The notes below the pieces were generated by a model. That model was not told where the DNA came from. It searched no databases and saw only the letters and a program-made list of their open reading frames with translations. This document shows positions 9,373-17,830 of a stretch of DNA of 64,000 bases, piece by piece. Each line of letters begins with the position of its first letter. Within the stretch, counting starts at the first letter, position 1. Source of the stretch: Microbacterium suaedae (GTDB lineage Bacteria > Actinomycetota > Actinomycetes > Actinomycetales > Microbacteriaceae); the NCBI RefSeq assembly GCF_003254645.1, contig NZ_PNFD01000004.1, positions 186,001-250,000 of the forward strand. The letters run 5' to 3'. The position numbers were made by a program, and so were the translations under genes.

Positions 9373-11433
9373 TCATGCGCCGTCGCGGGTCGCCGTGCGG
9401 CCCACGAGATACGGATGCGCGCCGTCCCGCAGGAAGACGGGGATCACGTCGAGCGGCGCCGCGACCCGGATCGTCCGGCCGCCGTCGTGTCGCTCCCCCG
9501 TCGCCGCGTTCGTCCAGCGCGCGCCCGCGGGCAGATGCACATCGCGCTCTCGGGCCCCGGCGACGACGACCGGCGCGACAAGGACGTCGGCGCCGAGGAG
9601 GAACTGGTCGTCGACCTCCCATGCCCGCGGATCGGCGGGAAACTCGTGGAACAGGCCGCGCATGACCGGCTGCCCGTCCTCGTGCGCCGCACGCATCGCC
9701 CCGCGAACGACCCCGCGGAGCTCCTCGCGCAGGTGCGCGTAACGGGCGAGGATCTCGAGCACCTCGTCTCCGAAGCTCCACAGCTCGTTCGGGCCGCCGC
9801 TGCGCAGGCGCCGGGATCCGTCGGCCGCCGCGACCTCGGCGTACGGCAGACGATCACCGTGCATGCGCATGACGGGGCTGAAGGCGCCGAGCTGGAACCA
9901 GCGCACGAGCAGTTCGTGGAACGCCGGGTCCGCAACGTTGCCGCGGTGGAAGCCGCCGATGTCAGTCGTGAACCACGGGATTCCGGCGACGCCCATGTGA
10001 ATCCCGGCGGTGACCTGACGGGCGAGATCTTCCCAGCTCGACGAGATGTCGCCCGACCAGACGAGCGCACCGTATCGCTGGCTTCCAGCCCACGCGCACC
10101 GCACGAGGTTGACGATCTCCGTCTCGCCGTCCGCGCTCTGACCGTCGAAGAACGCCCGGGCGAACGCCTGCGGATAGATGTTGCCGACGCGCTGATACGG
10201 GCCGAGATGCGTGCGATACGCGTCGTAGTCGTAGACGCCGAACTCGGGCTCGGCCTCGTCGAGCCAGAACGTGCGCACGCCATACGCCCCATAGTTTTTC
10301 CGGCACGTCTCCCACAACCACGCCCGCGCGGCGGGATTCGTCACGTCGAGGAACACGCTCGGCCCTTCGAACGACATCTGCACGTCGACGCCGCGGTCCG
10401 AGCGAACGAGCATGTTATGGGCACGCAGATACGCGAAGTTCTCGGATTCGAGTGACACCTGCGGCCACACCGAGACCATGAGCTCGACGTCAAGCCCTTG
10501 CAGCTCAGCGGTCATGGCGGCCGGATCGGGCCAGAACTCGTCTTCGAAGCGGAAGTCGCCCATGTGCGGCCAGTGGAAGAAGTCGGCGACGATGACGTCG
10601 AGCGGCAACCCGCGCGCCCGGTGTTCGCGCGCGACGCCCATGAGCTCGTCCTGGCTCGCGTACCGAAGCTTGCTCTGCCAGAGACCGAGACCGCGCTCCG
10701 GCATCATGGGCGCGTGGCCCGTCGCGTCGGCGTACGCCCGCGCGATCCGGGCGGGTGTCGACCCGGCCGTCACCCAGTAGTCGAGCTGCGTCGTCGACTC
10801 GGCGTGCCACTCAGTGCGGTTACGCGCGAACGTCGCGCGCCCGATCGCCGGGTTGTGCCAGAGGAAGCCGTAACCCGCGCTCGAGACAACGAACGGCACG
10901 CTCGCCTGCGAGTTGCGGTGGGCGAGCTCGAGCGTCGTCCCCTTGAGGTCGAGCACGTGCTGCTGGTACTGCCCCATCCCCGCGAGGTGCTCGCCAGGGT
11001 CAGCCTCGAACGACGCGGTCAGGGAGATCCCGTCGTCGCCGAGGCGTGGGCGCATGTTCCGCGCGCGCAGGTTGAGGGATCCGCCGCGGCTCAGCTCGCG
11101 GAACAGCACGCGCCCGTCCGCGTCGCGGAACGTCAGCTCGCACGCGGTGACCTCGTGGCCGACGATCTCGTGGAACCACGACGACGTCGCGAGCTCGACG
11201 CGGATGTCGCCGTTGACGAGCACCGCGCCATCCGAATCCGCCTCGATCCGGACGCGGTCGTGCGCCCTGGCGTCCGGCGTCACGAGCGCCCAGTCGGCGT
11301 CCTCGACGTCGCCCATGAGGGCGGCGCGCACGCGCACGCTGTCGCGACCCCACGGCTCGACGACGAGGGTCTCGCCGCCGCCCCGCCATACGAGGCGATG
11401 TCCGTCGACGGCGACGGGGAAGTCGGCTGTCAT
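9373..11433 (-). CDS. GH31 alpha-glycosidase (alpha-xylosidase-like)
   Basis: 686-residue cytoplasmic family 31 glycosidase with no signal peptide. The catalytic barrel has FWLDEAEPE (nucleophile Asp) and VWSGDISSSW (acid/base Asp), plus WQSKLRYASQDEL and DFFHWP, as in alpha-xylosidases. An N-terminal beta-sandwich precedes the barrel. The start ATG at 11433 has AGGAG seven bases upstream. Another in-frame ATG at 11466 overlaps the GH127 stop but lacks a ribosome site. It follows GH127 in the operon and presumably trims imported oligosaccharides. Alpha-glucosidase activity cannot be excluded. Confidence 0.88.
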   Translation of the reverse strand: MTADFPVAVDGHRLVWRGGGETLVVEPWGRDSVRVRAALMGDVEDADWALVTPDARAHDRVRIEADSDGAVLVNGDIRVELATSSWFHEIVGHEVTACELTFRDADGRVLFRELSRGGSLNLRARNMRPRLGDDGISLTASFEADPGEHLAGMGQYQQHVLDLKGTTLELAHRNSQASVPFVVSSAGYGFLWHNPAIGRATFARNRTEWHAESTTQLDYWVTAGSTPARIARAYADATGHAPMMPERGLGLWQSKLRYASQDELMGVAREHRARGLPLDVIVADFFHWPHMGDFRFEDEFWPDPAAMTAELQGLDVELMVSVWPQVSLESENFAYLRAHNMLVRSDRGVDVQMSFEGPSVFLDVTNPAARAWLWETCRKNYGAYGVRTFWLDEAEPEFGVYDYDAYRTHLGPYQRVGNIYPQAFARAFFDGQSADGETEIVNLVRCAWAGSQRYGALVWSGDISSSWEDLARQVTAGIHMGVAGIPWFTTDIGGFHRGNVADPAFHELLVRWFQLGAFSPVMRMHGDRLPYAEVAAADGSRRLRSGGPNELWSFGDEVLEILARYAHLREELRGVVRGAMRAAHEDGQPVMRGLFHEFPADPRAWEVDDQFLLGADVLVAPVVVAGARERDVHLPAGARWTNAATGERHDGGRTIRVAAPLDVIPVFLRDGAHPYLVGRTATRDGA

Positions 11434-11462
11434 GTCGTTCTCCTGTTCGGAATCGGCGTCGG

Positions 11463-13394
11463 TCATGCGACCGGAAGGAACACGCGCATGGTCGACGCGC
11501 CGCGCTCGGCCCACCGGTGATACGGGATAACGGTCGCGTCGATCTCGCGCCCGAGCCCGTCAGGGTGCGCCGGCGACGCGAGGAAGGGCGGCCGCCCTTC
11601 GGCGCCGTCCTTCGGCTGCCTCACGCGCAGGCGGACGACCGCGCCGTCCCCTGATCCGCGCGGCGACTCAGCGACGTCGAGGGCGACGCCGTCGATTGCG
11701 ACGCCGTCCGGAAGGTCGACCGACTCGAGGCAGAGCACGAGCGGCCCGCGCTCGACGGCGACCGTGCCGCGGGCGGCGTCGACGCGCGGATCCGGCCACG
11801 TGAGGCGCGGCGCCACGGGGAGAGTGAGCTCGATCTCGTCGCCCGTCGCGAACGGCCCCGCGACGTCGGCCCAGCCGGGCGCGCAGGGGAGGTCGCCGTC
11901 CGGGCCGCGCAGCGTCGCTCCGTCGGCCCAGTGGGGCACGCGCAGGCGGAGCGCAACGGGATCCGCGGGCGCCTCGCGGACGCGGATCCGCACGGATCCC
12001 TCGTCGGGGTAGGCGGTCGCGATGTCGAGGACGAGCGTCCCGCGATCCGTCGCGACGTGCATCTCGCCGGCGGCGTACTGCGCGATCGTCACGACCGGCT
12101 CCTCCCCGGCGTCGTCGACGAACGCGGCGTAGCTCTGCCACGATGCGAGCGTGCGGGCGACGTTCGTCGGGCAGCACGACACATCGAACCAGGGGGCACG
12201 GATCCCGCCTTCGGCGCGGGGATTGACCTCGTCCGGGCGCACGTCGCCGCCAGGCTCGCGCTGGTGCAGCGGATTCGCGTAGAAGAACGCTCGCCCGTCG
12301 GCGCGTGGCGATGTCGCGACGACGTTGTACATCGTCCGCTCGATGAGGTCGGCGTACTTCACCTCGCCCTTCGCGAGCAGCAGGCGCCACGACACCATGA
12401 TCGAAGCAACGCCCGCGCAGGTCTCGCAGTAGGCGCGATCCGGCGGCAGCTCCCAGTCGTCGCCGAAGCCCTCGTCCTGGTGGCGGGAGCCCATGCCCCC
12501 CGTGAGGTAGGTGCGACGCTCGACCGAACGTGTCCACTGTCGTTCGACCGCGTGGAGAAGCTCGTCGTCGCCCATCGAGGTCGCGACGTCGAGCGCGCCC
12601 GCCGCGAGGTACAGAGCCCGCACGGCGTGACCCCGCCAGCGATCGGCCTCGCGCACGGGGATGTCGTCTTGGAAGTAGGCGGGGCTGAGCAGCGCGATCG
12701 GAGCGAGGGATCCGCGCCCGCGGCGTTCGATGAACAGGCGGGCCTGCTCGATGTACGCGGGCTCGTCGAGGGCGCGGCCGAGCTCGGCGAGCCCGAGCTC
12801 GATTTCGGGATGGCCGCAGATGCCCTGCCGCCCGTTGGCGCCGAACTCGCGGCACACGTGATCGGCGGCACGGCGTGCGATCCGCACGAGCTCGTCCTCG
12901 CCGCGGGTGCGTACGCGAGCGACCGCCGCCTGCAGCAGATGCCCCGTGCAGTACAGCTCATGCCCCTCCGACAGATCGGAGTAGCGCGGCCGCTGTCCGC
13001 CGTGCCCGAAGCAGGTGTTGAGGTATCCGTCGTCGTCCTGCGCGGCCGCGATCCGCTCGACGAGAGCGTCCCACAACTCCTCGGCCGCCGGATCCGGCTC
13101 GCGCGCGGTCTGCCAGGCGACGGCCTCGAGCAGCTTGTACACCTCCGAGTCCGAGAACTGCCAGCCCGGCCGCTCCCCGCCCGTGGAGCCGCGCGCGACG
13201 CGGTCGAAGTTCGCGAGCCAGCCGAGTCGCTCCATCCAGTCGACGCAGTGCCGCAGGGTCGCGCGCGCATTGGTCTCCTGGTGCACTCCCCAGAACCCGC
13301 CGTCGAGGCGCATCTCGTCGAGGCCGATCCCGCGGCGAGGCCCGGGGGCGACGACGGGGCGTGCGACCGCGGTGCGTGTGGTGTCGAATGTCAC
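11463..13394 (-). CDS. GH127 beta-L-arabinofuranosidase
   Basis: 643-residue DUF1680/GH127 enzyme, the HypBA1-type family that releases beta-L-arabinofuranose with a Cys nucleophile held by zinc. The Zn ligand set is visible: YCETCAG near residue 325 (Glu and Cys) and DVSCCPTN near 408 (paired Cys, one of which is the nucleophile). The family N-terminus DGGFWGVHQETNA is also present. There is no signal peptide, so it acts on imported sugars. The start is GTG at 13394 with AAGGA upstream, 12 nt after the permease stop. It suggests that the cassette handles arabinose-bearing plant glycans. Confidence 0.9.
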   Translation of the reverse strand: MTFDTTRTAVARPVVAPGPRRGIGLDEMRLDGGFWGVHQETNARATLRHCVDWMERLGWLANFDRVARGSTGGERPGWQFSDSEVYKLLEAVAWQTAREPDPAAEELWDALVERIAAAQDDDGYLNTCFGHGGQRPRYSDLSEGHELYCTGHLLQAAVARVRTRGEDELVRIARRAADHVCREFGANGRQGICGHPEIELGLAELGRALDEPAYIEQARLFIERRGRGSLAPIALLSPAYFQDDIPVREADRWRGHAVRALYLAAGALDVATSMGDDELLHAVERQWTRSVERRTYLTGGMGSRHQDEGFGDDWELPPDRAYCETCAGVASIMVSWRLLLAKGEVKYADLIERTMYNVVATSPRADGRAFFYANPLHQREPGGDVRPDEVNPRAEGGIRAPWFDVSCCPTNVARTLASWQSYAAFVDDAGEEPVVTIAQYAAGEMHVATDRGTLVLDIATAYPDEGSVRIRVREAPADPVALRLRVPHWADGATLRGPDGDLPCAPGWADVAGPFATGDEIELTLPVAPRLTWPDPRVDAARGTVAVERGPLVLCLESVDLPDGVAIDGVALDVAESPRGSGDGAVVRLRVRQPKDGAEGRPPFLASPAHPDGLGREIDATVIPYHRWAERGASTMRVFLPVA

Positions 13395-13406
13395 GAGGAT
13401 TCCTTC

Positions 13407-14237
13407 TCAGTCCTTGACGGCGCCGGCCGTCACTCCGGCGGCGACGTAGCGCTGGGCGATGACGAGCAGGATCGCGGCCGGGACGGAGGCGACGACGGCG
13501 GTCGCCATGATCGCGTTCCACTGCGTCGTGTTGTTGCCGATGTAGTTGTAGATGCTGAGGGTGATGGGGATCAGCTCGCCGTTGCGGTTGAGCGTCGAAG
13601 CGAAGATGAAGTCCGACCAGGCCCAGAGGAATGCGAACAGCGACACCGTGAGGGCCGAGTTCCGGCTCACCGGCAGCACGATCGAGACGAAGGTGCGCCA
13701 CGCGCCCGCGCCGTCGACGCGCGCCGCCTGCAGCAGCTCGCGCGGGATCCCCGACATGAACGCCGAGAACAGCAGCACGCCGAACGGGACCGCGATCGTC
13801 GAGTCGGCGATGATGAGGCCCCAGACCGTGTTGAGCAGGCCGAGGCTGTTGTAGACGGCATAGAACCCCATCGCCATCACGACGGCCGGAACCATCTGCG
13901 CGACGAGCAGCAGGAAGTTGAGCGAACGCCCGCCGCGCAGGTTCAGCAGCGCGAGCGCGTAGCCCGCGGGCGCGGCGATCACGAGGGTGACCGCGACGCA
14001 TCCGAGGCCGATGAGGAGGCTCGTGGCGAGCGCGGGGAGCTGCTGCGCGAACACCGCCTCATATCCCTCGAACGTCGGATCCCACGGGAACCATCGCGGC
14101 GGCGTGCGCCGCAGATCCCCCGTCTTCGTGAACGACACGTTCACCATCCAGTAGACGGGGAAGAGCATCGCGAGCGTGAAGACGACGCCGAGCGCCGTCT
14201 TCCACCAGGCGCGCCGGAGCGAGCGTGCGGCGGTCAT
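13407..14237 (-). CDS. Sugar ABC transporter permease (MalG-like)
   Basis: 276-residue inner-membrane permease with about six membrane segments (first at residues 15-35). It has the cytoplasmic EAA loop (RELLQAARVDGAGAWRTF) that contacts the ATPase, so it is a carbohydrate-type (CUT1) MalG homologue. Its ATG overlaps the stop of the upstream malF-like gene by 4 bp (ATGA), so the two are translationally coupled. The locus has no ATPase gene, so the transporter must share a housekeeping MsiK-like ATPase, which is common in actinobacteria. Confidence 0.9.
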   Translation of the reverse strand: MTAARSLRRAWWKTALGVVFTLAMLFPVYWMVNVSFTKTGDLRRTPPRWFPWDPTFEGYEAVFAQQLPALATSLLIGLGCVAVTLVIAAPAGYALALLNLRGGRSLNFLLLVAQMVPAVVMAMGFYAVYNSLGLLNTVWGLIIADSTIAVPFGVLLFSAFMSGIPRELLQAARVDGAGAWRTFVSIVLPVSRNSALTVSLFAFLWAWSDFIFASTLNRNGELIPITLSIYNYIGNNTTQWNAIMATAVVASVPAAILLVIAQRYVAAGVTAGAVKD

Positions 14238-15184
14238 GATCCGGCCCCCTGTCGGTGCTGGAGTCTCAGGTGCAGGAACCCGAAGACGAGTGCGATGACG
14301 ATGAGCAGATTGCCGACGGCCGCGGCAGGAGAGAACGCCGGGATCCCTGTGCCGAAGGCTTCCTGATACGCCCAGATCGACAGCGTCGTCGACGCGCCGG
14401 CCGGGCCTCCGGCGGTCATCACCCAGATCACGTCGACGACCTTCAGCGTGTAGATCAGGCCGAGCAGCAGGGTGATCGCCGACACCGGCCGCAGCAGCGG
14501 GAGCGTGATGCTCCAGAACTTCCGCCACGGCCCGGCGCCGTCGAGCGAGGCCGCCTCGTACATGTCCTCCGGAATGTTCTGGAGACCGGAGTACAGGACC
14601 ACGAGGTTGAAGGGGATCCCGAGCCAGATGTTCGCGATCGTCACCGACAGAAGCGCCGTCTCGGGCGAGGTGAGCCAGTTGATCCGATCGCCGCCGAACG
14701 CGACGAGCACCGAGTTCACGATGCCGTTGTCGCTGTTGAGCATCCACGCCCACGTCGACGCCGACACGATCAGCGGCAGCAGCCACGGCACGAGGAAGAG
14801 CGCGCGCAGCACGTTCGACAGGTGGAAGTTCTGCCGGAAGAACACCGCGAGCGCGAGGCCGATCGCGAACTGGACGACGATCGATCCGAACGTGAACAGC
14901 AGGGTGTTCACGAGGGCGGTCGGGAACGTCGACGATCCGAAGATCTCCGCGTAGTTCGCGAAGCCCACGAACTCGGCGTCTCCCTGCACGAACGCGCGGA
15001 TCGTGTAGTCGTGGATCGACAGGTCGATGTTGCGCCACAGCGGGTAGGCGTAGAAGACGACGAGGTACGCCAGCAGCGGGGCGGCGAACCCGACGGCGGC
15101 CCACCGGCTCGCGTCGAGCCGCCGTCGGGGGCGCCACGCGCCCTGCTTCTCCCGCGCCCCGATGAGCGTCGCGGTGGTGGTCAT
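14234..15184 (-). CDS. Sugar ABC transporter permease (MalF-like)
   Basis: 316-residue CUT1-type permease with about six membrane segments, opening after a 30-residue basic cytoplasmic tail. The EAA-like loop (DMYEAASLDGAGPWRKFW) is present, and the protein ends in a further membrane span. The start ATG at 15184 has GAGAGGGA nine bases upstream. The upstream 25 residues of open frame are Pro/Arg-rich and look non-coding. It forms a heterodimer with the downstream MalG-like partner and follows the binding protein in the operon. Confidence 0.9.
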   Translation of the reverse strand: MTTTATLIGAREKQGAWRPRRRLDASRWAAVGFAAPLLAYLVVFYAYPLWRNIDLSIHDYTIRAFVQGDAEFVGFANYAEIFGSSTFPTALVNTLLFTFGSIVVQFAIGLALAVFFRQNFHLSNVLRALFLVPWLLPLIVSASTWAWMLNSDNGIVNSVLVAFGGDRINWLTSPETALLSVTIANIWLGIPFNLVVLYSGLQNIPEDMYEAASLDGAGPWRKFWSITLPLLRPVSAITLLLGLIYTLKVVDVIWVMTAGGPAGASTTLSIWAYQEAFGTGIPAFSPAAAVGNLLIVIALVFGFLHLRLQHRQGAGS

Positions 15185-15218
15185 GAATCGGTTCCCTCTC
15201 GTGCGCGGGGTGCGCGGA

Positions 15219-16478
15219 TCAGCTGGTGGCGGCTTCGGCGGCGTCCTGCGCCGCCTCAAGTGCCTCCTGCGGGCTCTCGGCGCCCGACAGCGCGCTCTGC
15301 ACGGCCGTCCACAGCGCCTCGGAGATCAGCGGGTAGTCGGTGCCGAGACCGTCGCTCGTGCGGCCCTTCGCGTTCTGCACGGCCGTCACCCACGGCTCGA
15401 GGTCGGGGTTGTCGGAGAGAAGCTGCTCCTGGCCCGCGGCCGTCGGCGGGATGTAGTACGCGAACGTGTTCGCCGTCTCGACGAAGCCCTCGGGTGTCGT
15501 CATGCACTCGACGATCTGGCGCGTGACGTCATAGCGATCCGCATCCGACTGCACGGGCGCGACGATGAACTCGCCTCCCGTCGGGGCGGGTGCGACGCCA
15601 CCGTCGCGACCGGGCAGCTGCACGATGCCCGTCTCGAAGTCCGCCTCGGCGGCGCTGTTGACCTGCCACGTGCCGTTCTCCGCGAAGGCGAACTCGCCCG
15701 TGAGGAACTCCTCCCACACGGTGTTCTGCGAGTTGCCGATGACCGAGTTGGGGGCGTAACCCTCGTCGAGCCACGTCTTCCACAGTTCGAGGGCCTCGAC
15801 CGCCTCGGGCGAATCGAGCTCCGTGAGCTCGGCGCCGGATCCCCAGAACCACGGTAGGAACTGGAACGTGCCTTCCTCCGTGCCGATGCCTGCGAAGGTG
15901 ATGCCGCGACTGCCCGCCTCGTCGACCTTCTTCAGGGCCGCGGTGAGCGACGCCCAGTCGGTGATCGACGCGGGGTCGACGCCTGCGGCGGCGAGGACGT
16001 CGGCGTTGTAGTAGAGCGAAAGCGTGTTGGCGCCGACCGGGATCCCGTATGCGGACCCGTCGACGACCCCCGCGCCGAGAAGGTTCTCGTCGATCGCCGA
16101 GGTGTCGAGGCCGAGTTCGTCGACAGTCGTGAGCATCCCGGTCTCGGCGAGCGTCGACACGGCCGGGTTGTCGAGCAGGATGATGTCGGGCGACGTGCCC
16201 TCCTGCGCCGCGAGCAGCGCCTGATTGGTGAGCGCCGTCGTGTCGTACGCGGTGCGCTCGATCGTGACGCCGGCGTCCTCGCCGCACTGCTGGGCGCGCT
16301 GCTCCCAATCGGACGAACCGTCGTGCTGGGGGTACGGATCCCACCAGGTGTAGGTGCCGGAGGCGGCGTCGCCGCCATCGTCGGATCCGCCGCTCCCTCC
16401 GCCCGATGAGCAGGCGGCGAGGGCGCCCACGGCGACGAGCGCCGTGGCCGTGGCGAAAGCTGTGCGGGTGCGAATCAT
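15219..16478 (-). CDS. Sugar-binding lipoprotein of the ABC transporter
   Basis: 419-residue extracellular solute-binding protein (family 1). The signal peptide ends in a lipobox (ALAAC, Cys23), followed by a Gly/Ser-rich linker. Mature features such as TYTWWDPYPQH and NALYY-like stretches fit oligosaccharide binding. It is the first gene of the transport-hydrolase operon. The start ATG at 16478 has AAGGAGGAA upstream. A LacI-type palindrome only about 33 bp before the start implies tight repression. The ligand is unknown; an arabinose- or xylose-containing oligosaccharide is the inference from GH127 and GH31. Confidence 0.9.
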   Translation of the reverse strand: MIRTRTAFATATALVAVGALAACSSGGGSGGSDDGGDAASGTYTWWDPYPQHDGSSDWEQRAQQCGEDAGVTIERTAYDTTALTNQALLAAQEGTSPDIILLDNPAVSTLAETGMLTTVDELGLDTSAIDENLLGAGVVDGSAYGIPVGANTLSLYYNADVLAAAGVDPASITDWASLTAALKKVDEAGSRGITFAGIGTEEGTFQFLPWFWGSGAELTELDSPEAVEALELWKTWLDEGYAPNSVIGNSQNTVWEEFLTGEFAFAENGTWQVNSAAEADFETGIVQLPGRDGGVAPAPTGGEFIVAPVQSDADRYDVTRQIVECMTTPEGFVETANTFAYYIPPTAAGQEQLLSDNPDLEPWVTAVQNAKGRTSDGLGTDYPLISEALWTAVQSALSGAESPQEALEAAQDAAEAATS

Positions 16479-16510
16479 TTCTGTTCCTCCTTGAACGGGA
16501 TCCAGTTCAT

Positions 16511-16524
16511 TCGAACCGGTTCGA
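16511..16524. promoter_or_regulatory. LacI-type operator of the transporter operon
   Basis: Perfect palindrome TCGAACCGGTTCGA between the lacI-family gene and the binding-protein start, just upstream of the ribosome site. It is identical in core to the sites at 9324 and 17617. Confidence 0.88.
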
Positions 16525-16565
16525 TGAATGACGTGCTGAAAGGGATCGACGGTTGGGTTCTGCGG

Positions 16566-17588
16566 TCAGGCTCGCCGCGGAGCAGCCGTGCTGCCCCGAT
16601 CGACGAGTTCGGGAGAGACGTAGCGCACGACGTGCGGACCGTCGTGACCGGTCTGCCCTTCGATACGCCGGACGAGCGCCCGGACCGCCATGGCCCCCAG
16701 TCGGTCCGGGGCGCTCTCGATGGCCGAATAGGGCAGCGAGAAGGTGCGGGCGAACTCATCGGAGTATCGACCGACGACGGATAGGTCGCGCGGCACCGAC
16801 AGACCGCGCTCGTGCGCGACCGTCGGAAGCGCCGCGGCCGCCGCCTCATTGTTCACGAGCAGGCCCGTGGCGCCCGAGTGGGCGTCGAGCAGCTCGCCGA
16901 TCGCGCGACCGACCTCCGGCTGACGCGCGGGAGCGAACGCGGTGTCGAGCCGAATGCCGCGGATCCGCGCCTGCTCGATCGCAGCATCTCGCAGGCGCCA
17001 CACGTACGCGCCACCGCGCTCGACAACGTGCTCGGGCTGCGAGATGAGCAGCAGCTCGCGGTGGCCGAGACCGTGCAGGTGATCGACCATCTGACGCCCG
17101 GCCTCCTCGAAGTCGAGGTCGAAGACATCGACGCCCGAGCAGTCCGCGGGCCGCCCCACGAGTGCGCCGGGCTGAGCCGCCGAACGCAGGATGGGCAGTC
17201 GCTCGTCGTGCTCGGCGACGTTCAGCAGGACGATGCCATCGACCATGCGCGTCGAGGTCAGGCGGCGCAGGGCGTTTCGCCCGTCAGACTCGGTGACGAG
17301 CAGGATGTCGTAGCCGAGCTCGCGCGCCGTGTCGGACACGCCGAGCATGTACTGCATCATCGCCGGCGCGAACTCGTCCTCATAGAACTGCGCGAGAAGG
17401 CCGATCGTGCGGGTCTTCGCGGTCGCGAGGGCGCGGGCACCGGCGTTGGGCGAATAGCGGAGCTCGCGCACGGCAGCCTCGACGCGGCGACGCACGTCCT
17501 CCGAGATCGACCGCTTGCCGGACAGGGCGTACGACGCGGTACTGCGTGACACGCCCGCTTCGCGAGCGACGTCTCCGATCGTGACCAC
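16566..17588 (-). CDS. LacI-family repressor of the glycan cassette
   Basis: 340-residue regulator. The N-terminal LacI helix-turn-helix (TIGDVAREAGVSRSTASYAL, residues 3-22) and hinge helix (RYSPNAGARAL) are followed by a periplasmic-binding-type sugar sensor domain. The start is GTG at 17588 with CAGGAG upstream; the 55 further in-frame residues look non-coding. Palindromes at 17617 and 17693 in its own promoter suggest autoregulation. Matching sites before the binding protein and the large glycosidase define the local regulon. The inducer is probably a product of the glycan. Confidence 0.92.
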   Translation of the reverse strand: MVTIGDVAREAGVSRSTASYALSGKRSISEDVRRRVEAAVRELRYSPNAGARALATAKTRTIGLLAQFYEDEFAPAMMQYMLGVSDTARELGYDILLVTESDGRNALRRLTSTRMVDGIVLLNVAEHDERLPILRSAAQPGALVGRPADCSGVDVFDLDFEEAGRQMVDHLHGLGHRELLLISQPEHVVERGGAYVWRLRDAAIEQARIRGIRLDTAFAPARQPEVGRAIGELLDAHSGATGLLVNNEAAAAALPTVAHERGLSVPRDLSVVGRYSDEFARTFSLPYSAIESAPDRLGAMAVRALVRRIEGQTGHDGPHVVRYVSPELVDRGSTAAPRRA

Positions 17589-17616
17589 GGCGTCTCCTGT
17601 TCGGGTTGCGGCTGTG

Positions 17617-17628
17617 CGAACCGGTTCG
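17617..17628. promoter_or_regulatory. LacI-type operator, autoregulatory site 1
   Basis: Palindrome CGAACCGGTTCG, 29 bp before the repressor GTG. On the minus strand it directly follows a -10-like TACTGT that has TTGTGC 18 bp further upstream. Confidence 0.85.
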
Positions 17629-17692
17629 ACAGTACACGCGGCACTGGACGCGGCACAACCCCCAATACTTCTGGACCAGCGAACCTCAGGCT

Positions 17693-17706
17693 TCGAATCG
17701 ATTCGA
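17693..17706. promoter_or_regulatory. LacI-type operator variant, site 2
   Basis: Palindrome TCGAATCGATTCGA, about 76 bp upstream of site 1 (centre to centre). It differs from the other sites only in the central bases. It may serve as an auxiliary site for looping, or for the gene beyond repeat B2. Confidence 0.6.
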
Positions 17707-17729
17707 TGCGTCGCTCTCCCATTCCCCCG

Positions 17730-17815
17730 CAACACAACGCAGTCGTTCCTCACCGCACACAGCCCGGGCCCCGGCGTTTCAGGCTGGCTTCGTCCAGATC
17801 GACTGCGTTGTGTTG
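17730..17815. repeat. Family B inverted-repeat element, copy B2 (86 bp)
   Basis: Arms CAACACAACGCAGTCG and CGACTGCGTTGTGTTG match those of B1, but the interior differs. It sits between the LacI gene region and glycerate kinase, at the right border of the glycan cassette. Confidence 0.88.
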
Positions 17816-17830
17816 GAGGAGGGGTCGAGC

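Noticed and set aside
9218..9781. N-terminal extension of the large glycosidase frame
   Set aside because: The extra 188 residues are Arg/Ala-rich, cross the LacI-type operator and overlap GH31. The signal peptide starts at 9217.
17693..17706. tRNA T-arm fragment (TTCGAATCG)
   Set aside because: No acceptor stem or cloverleaf can be formed around it. It is a palindromic operator variant.
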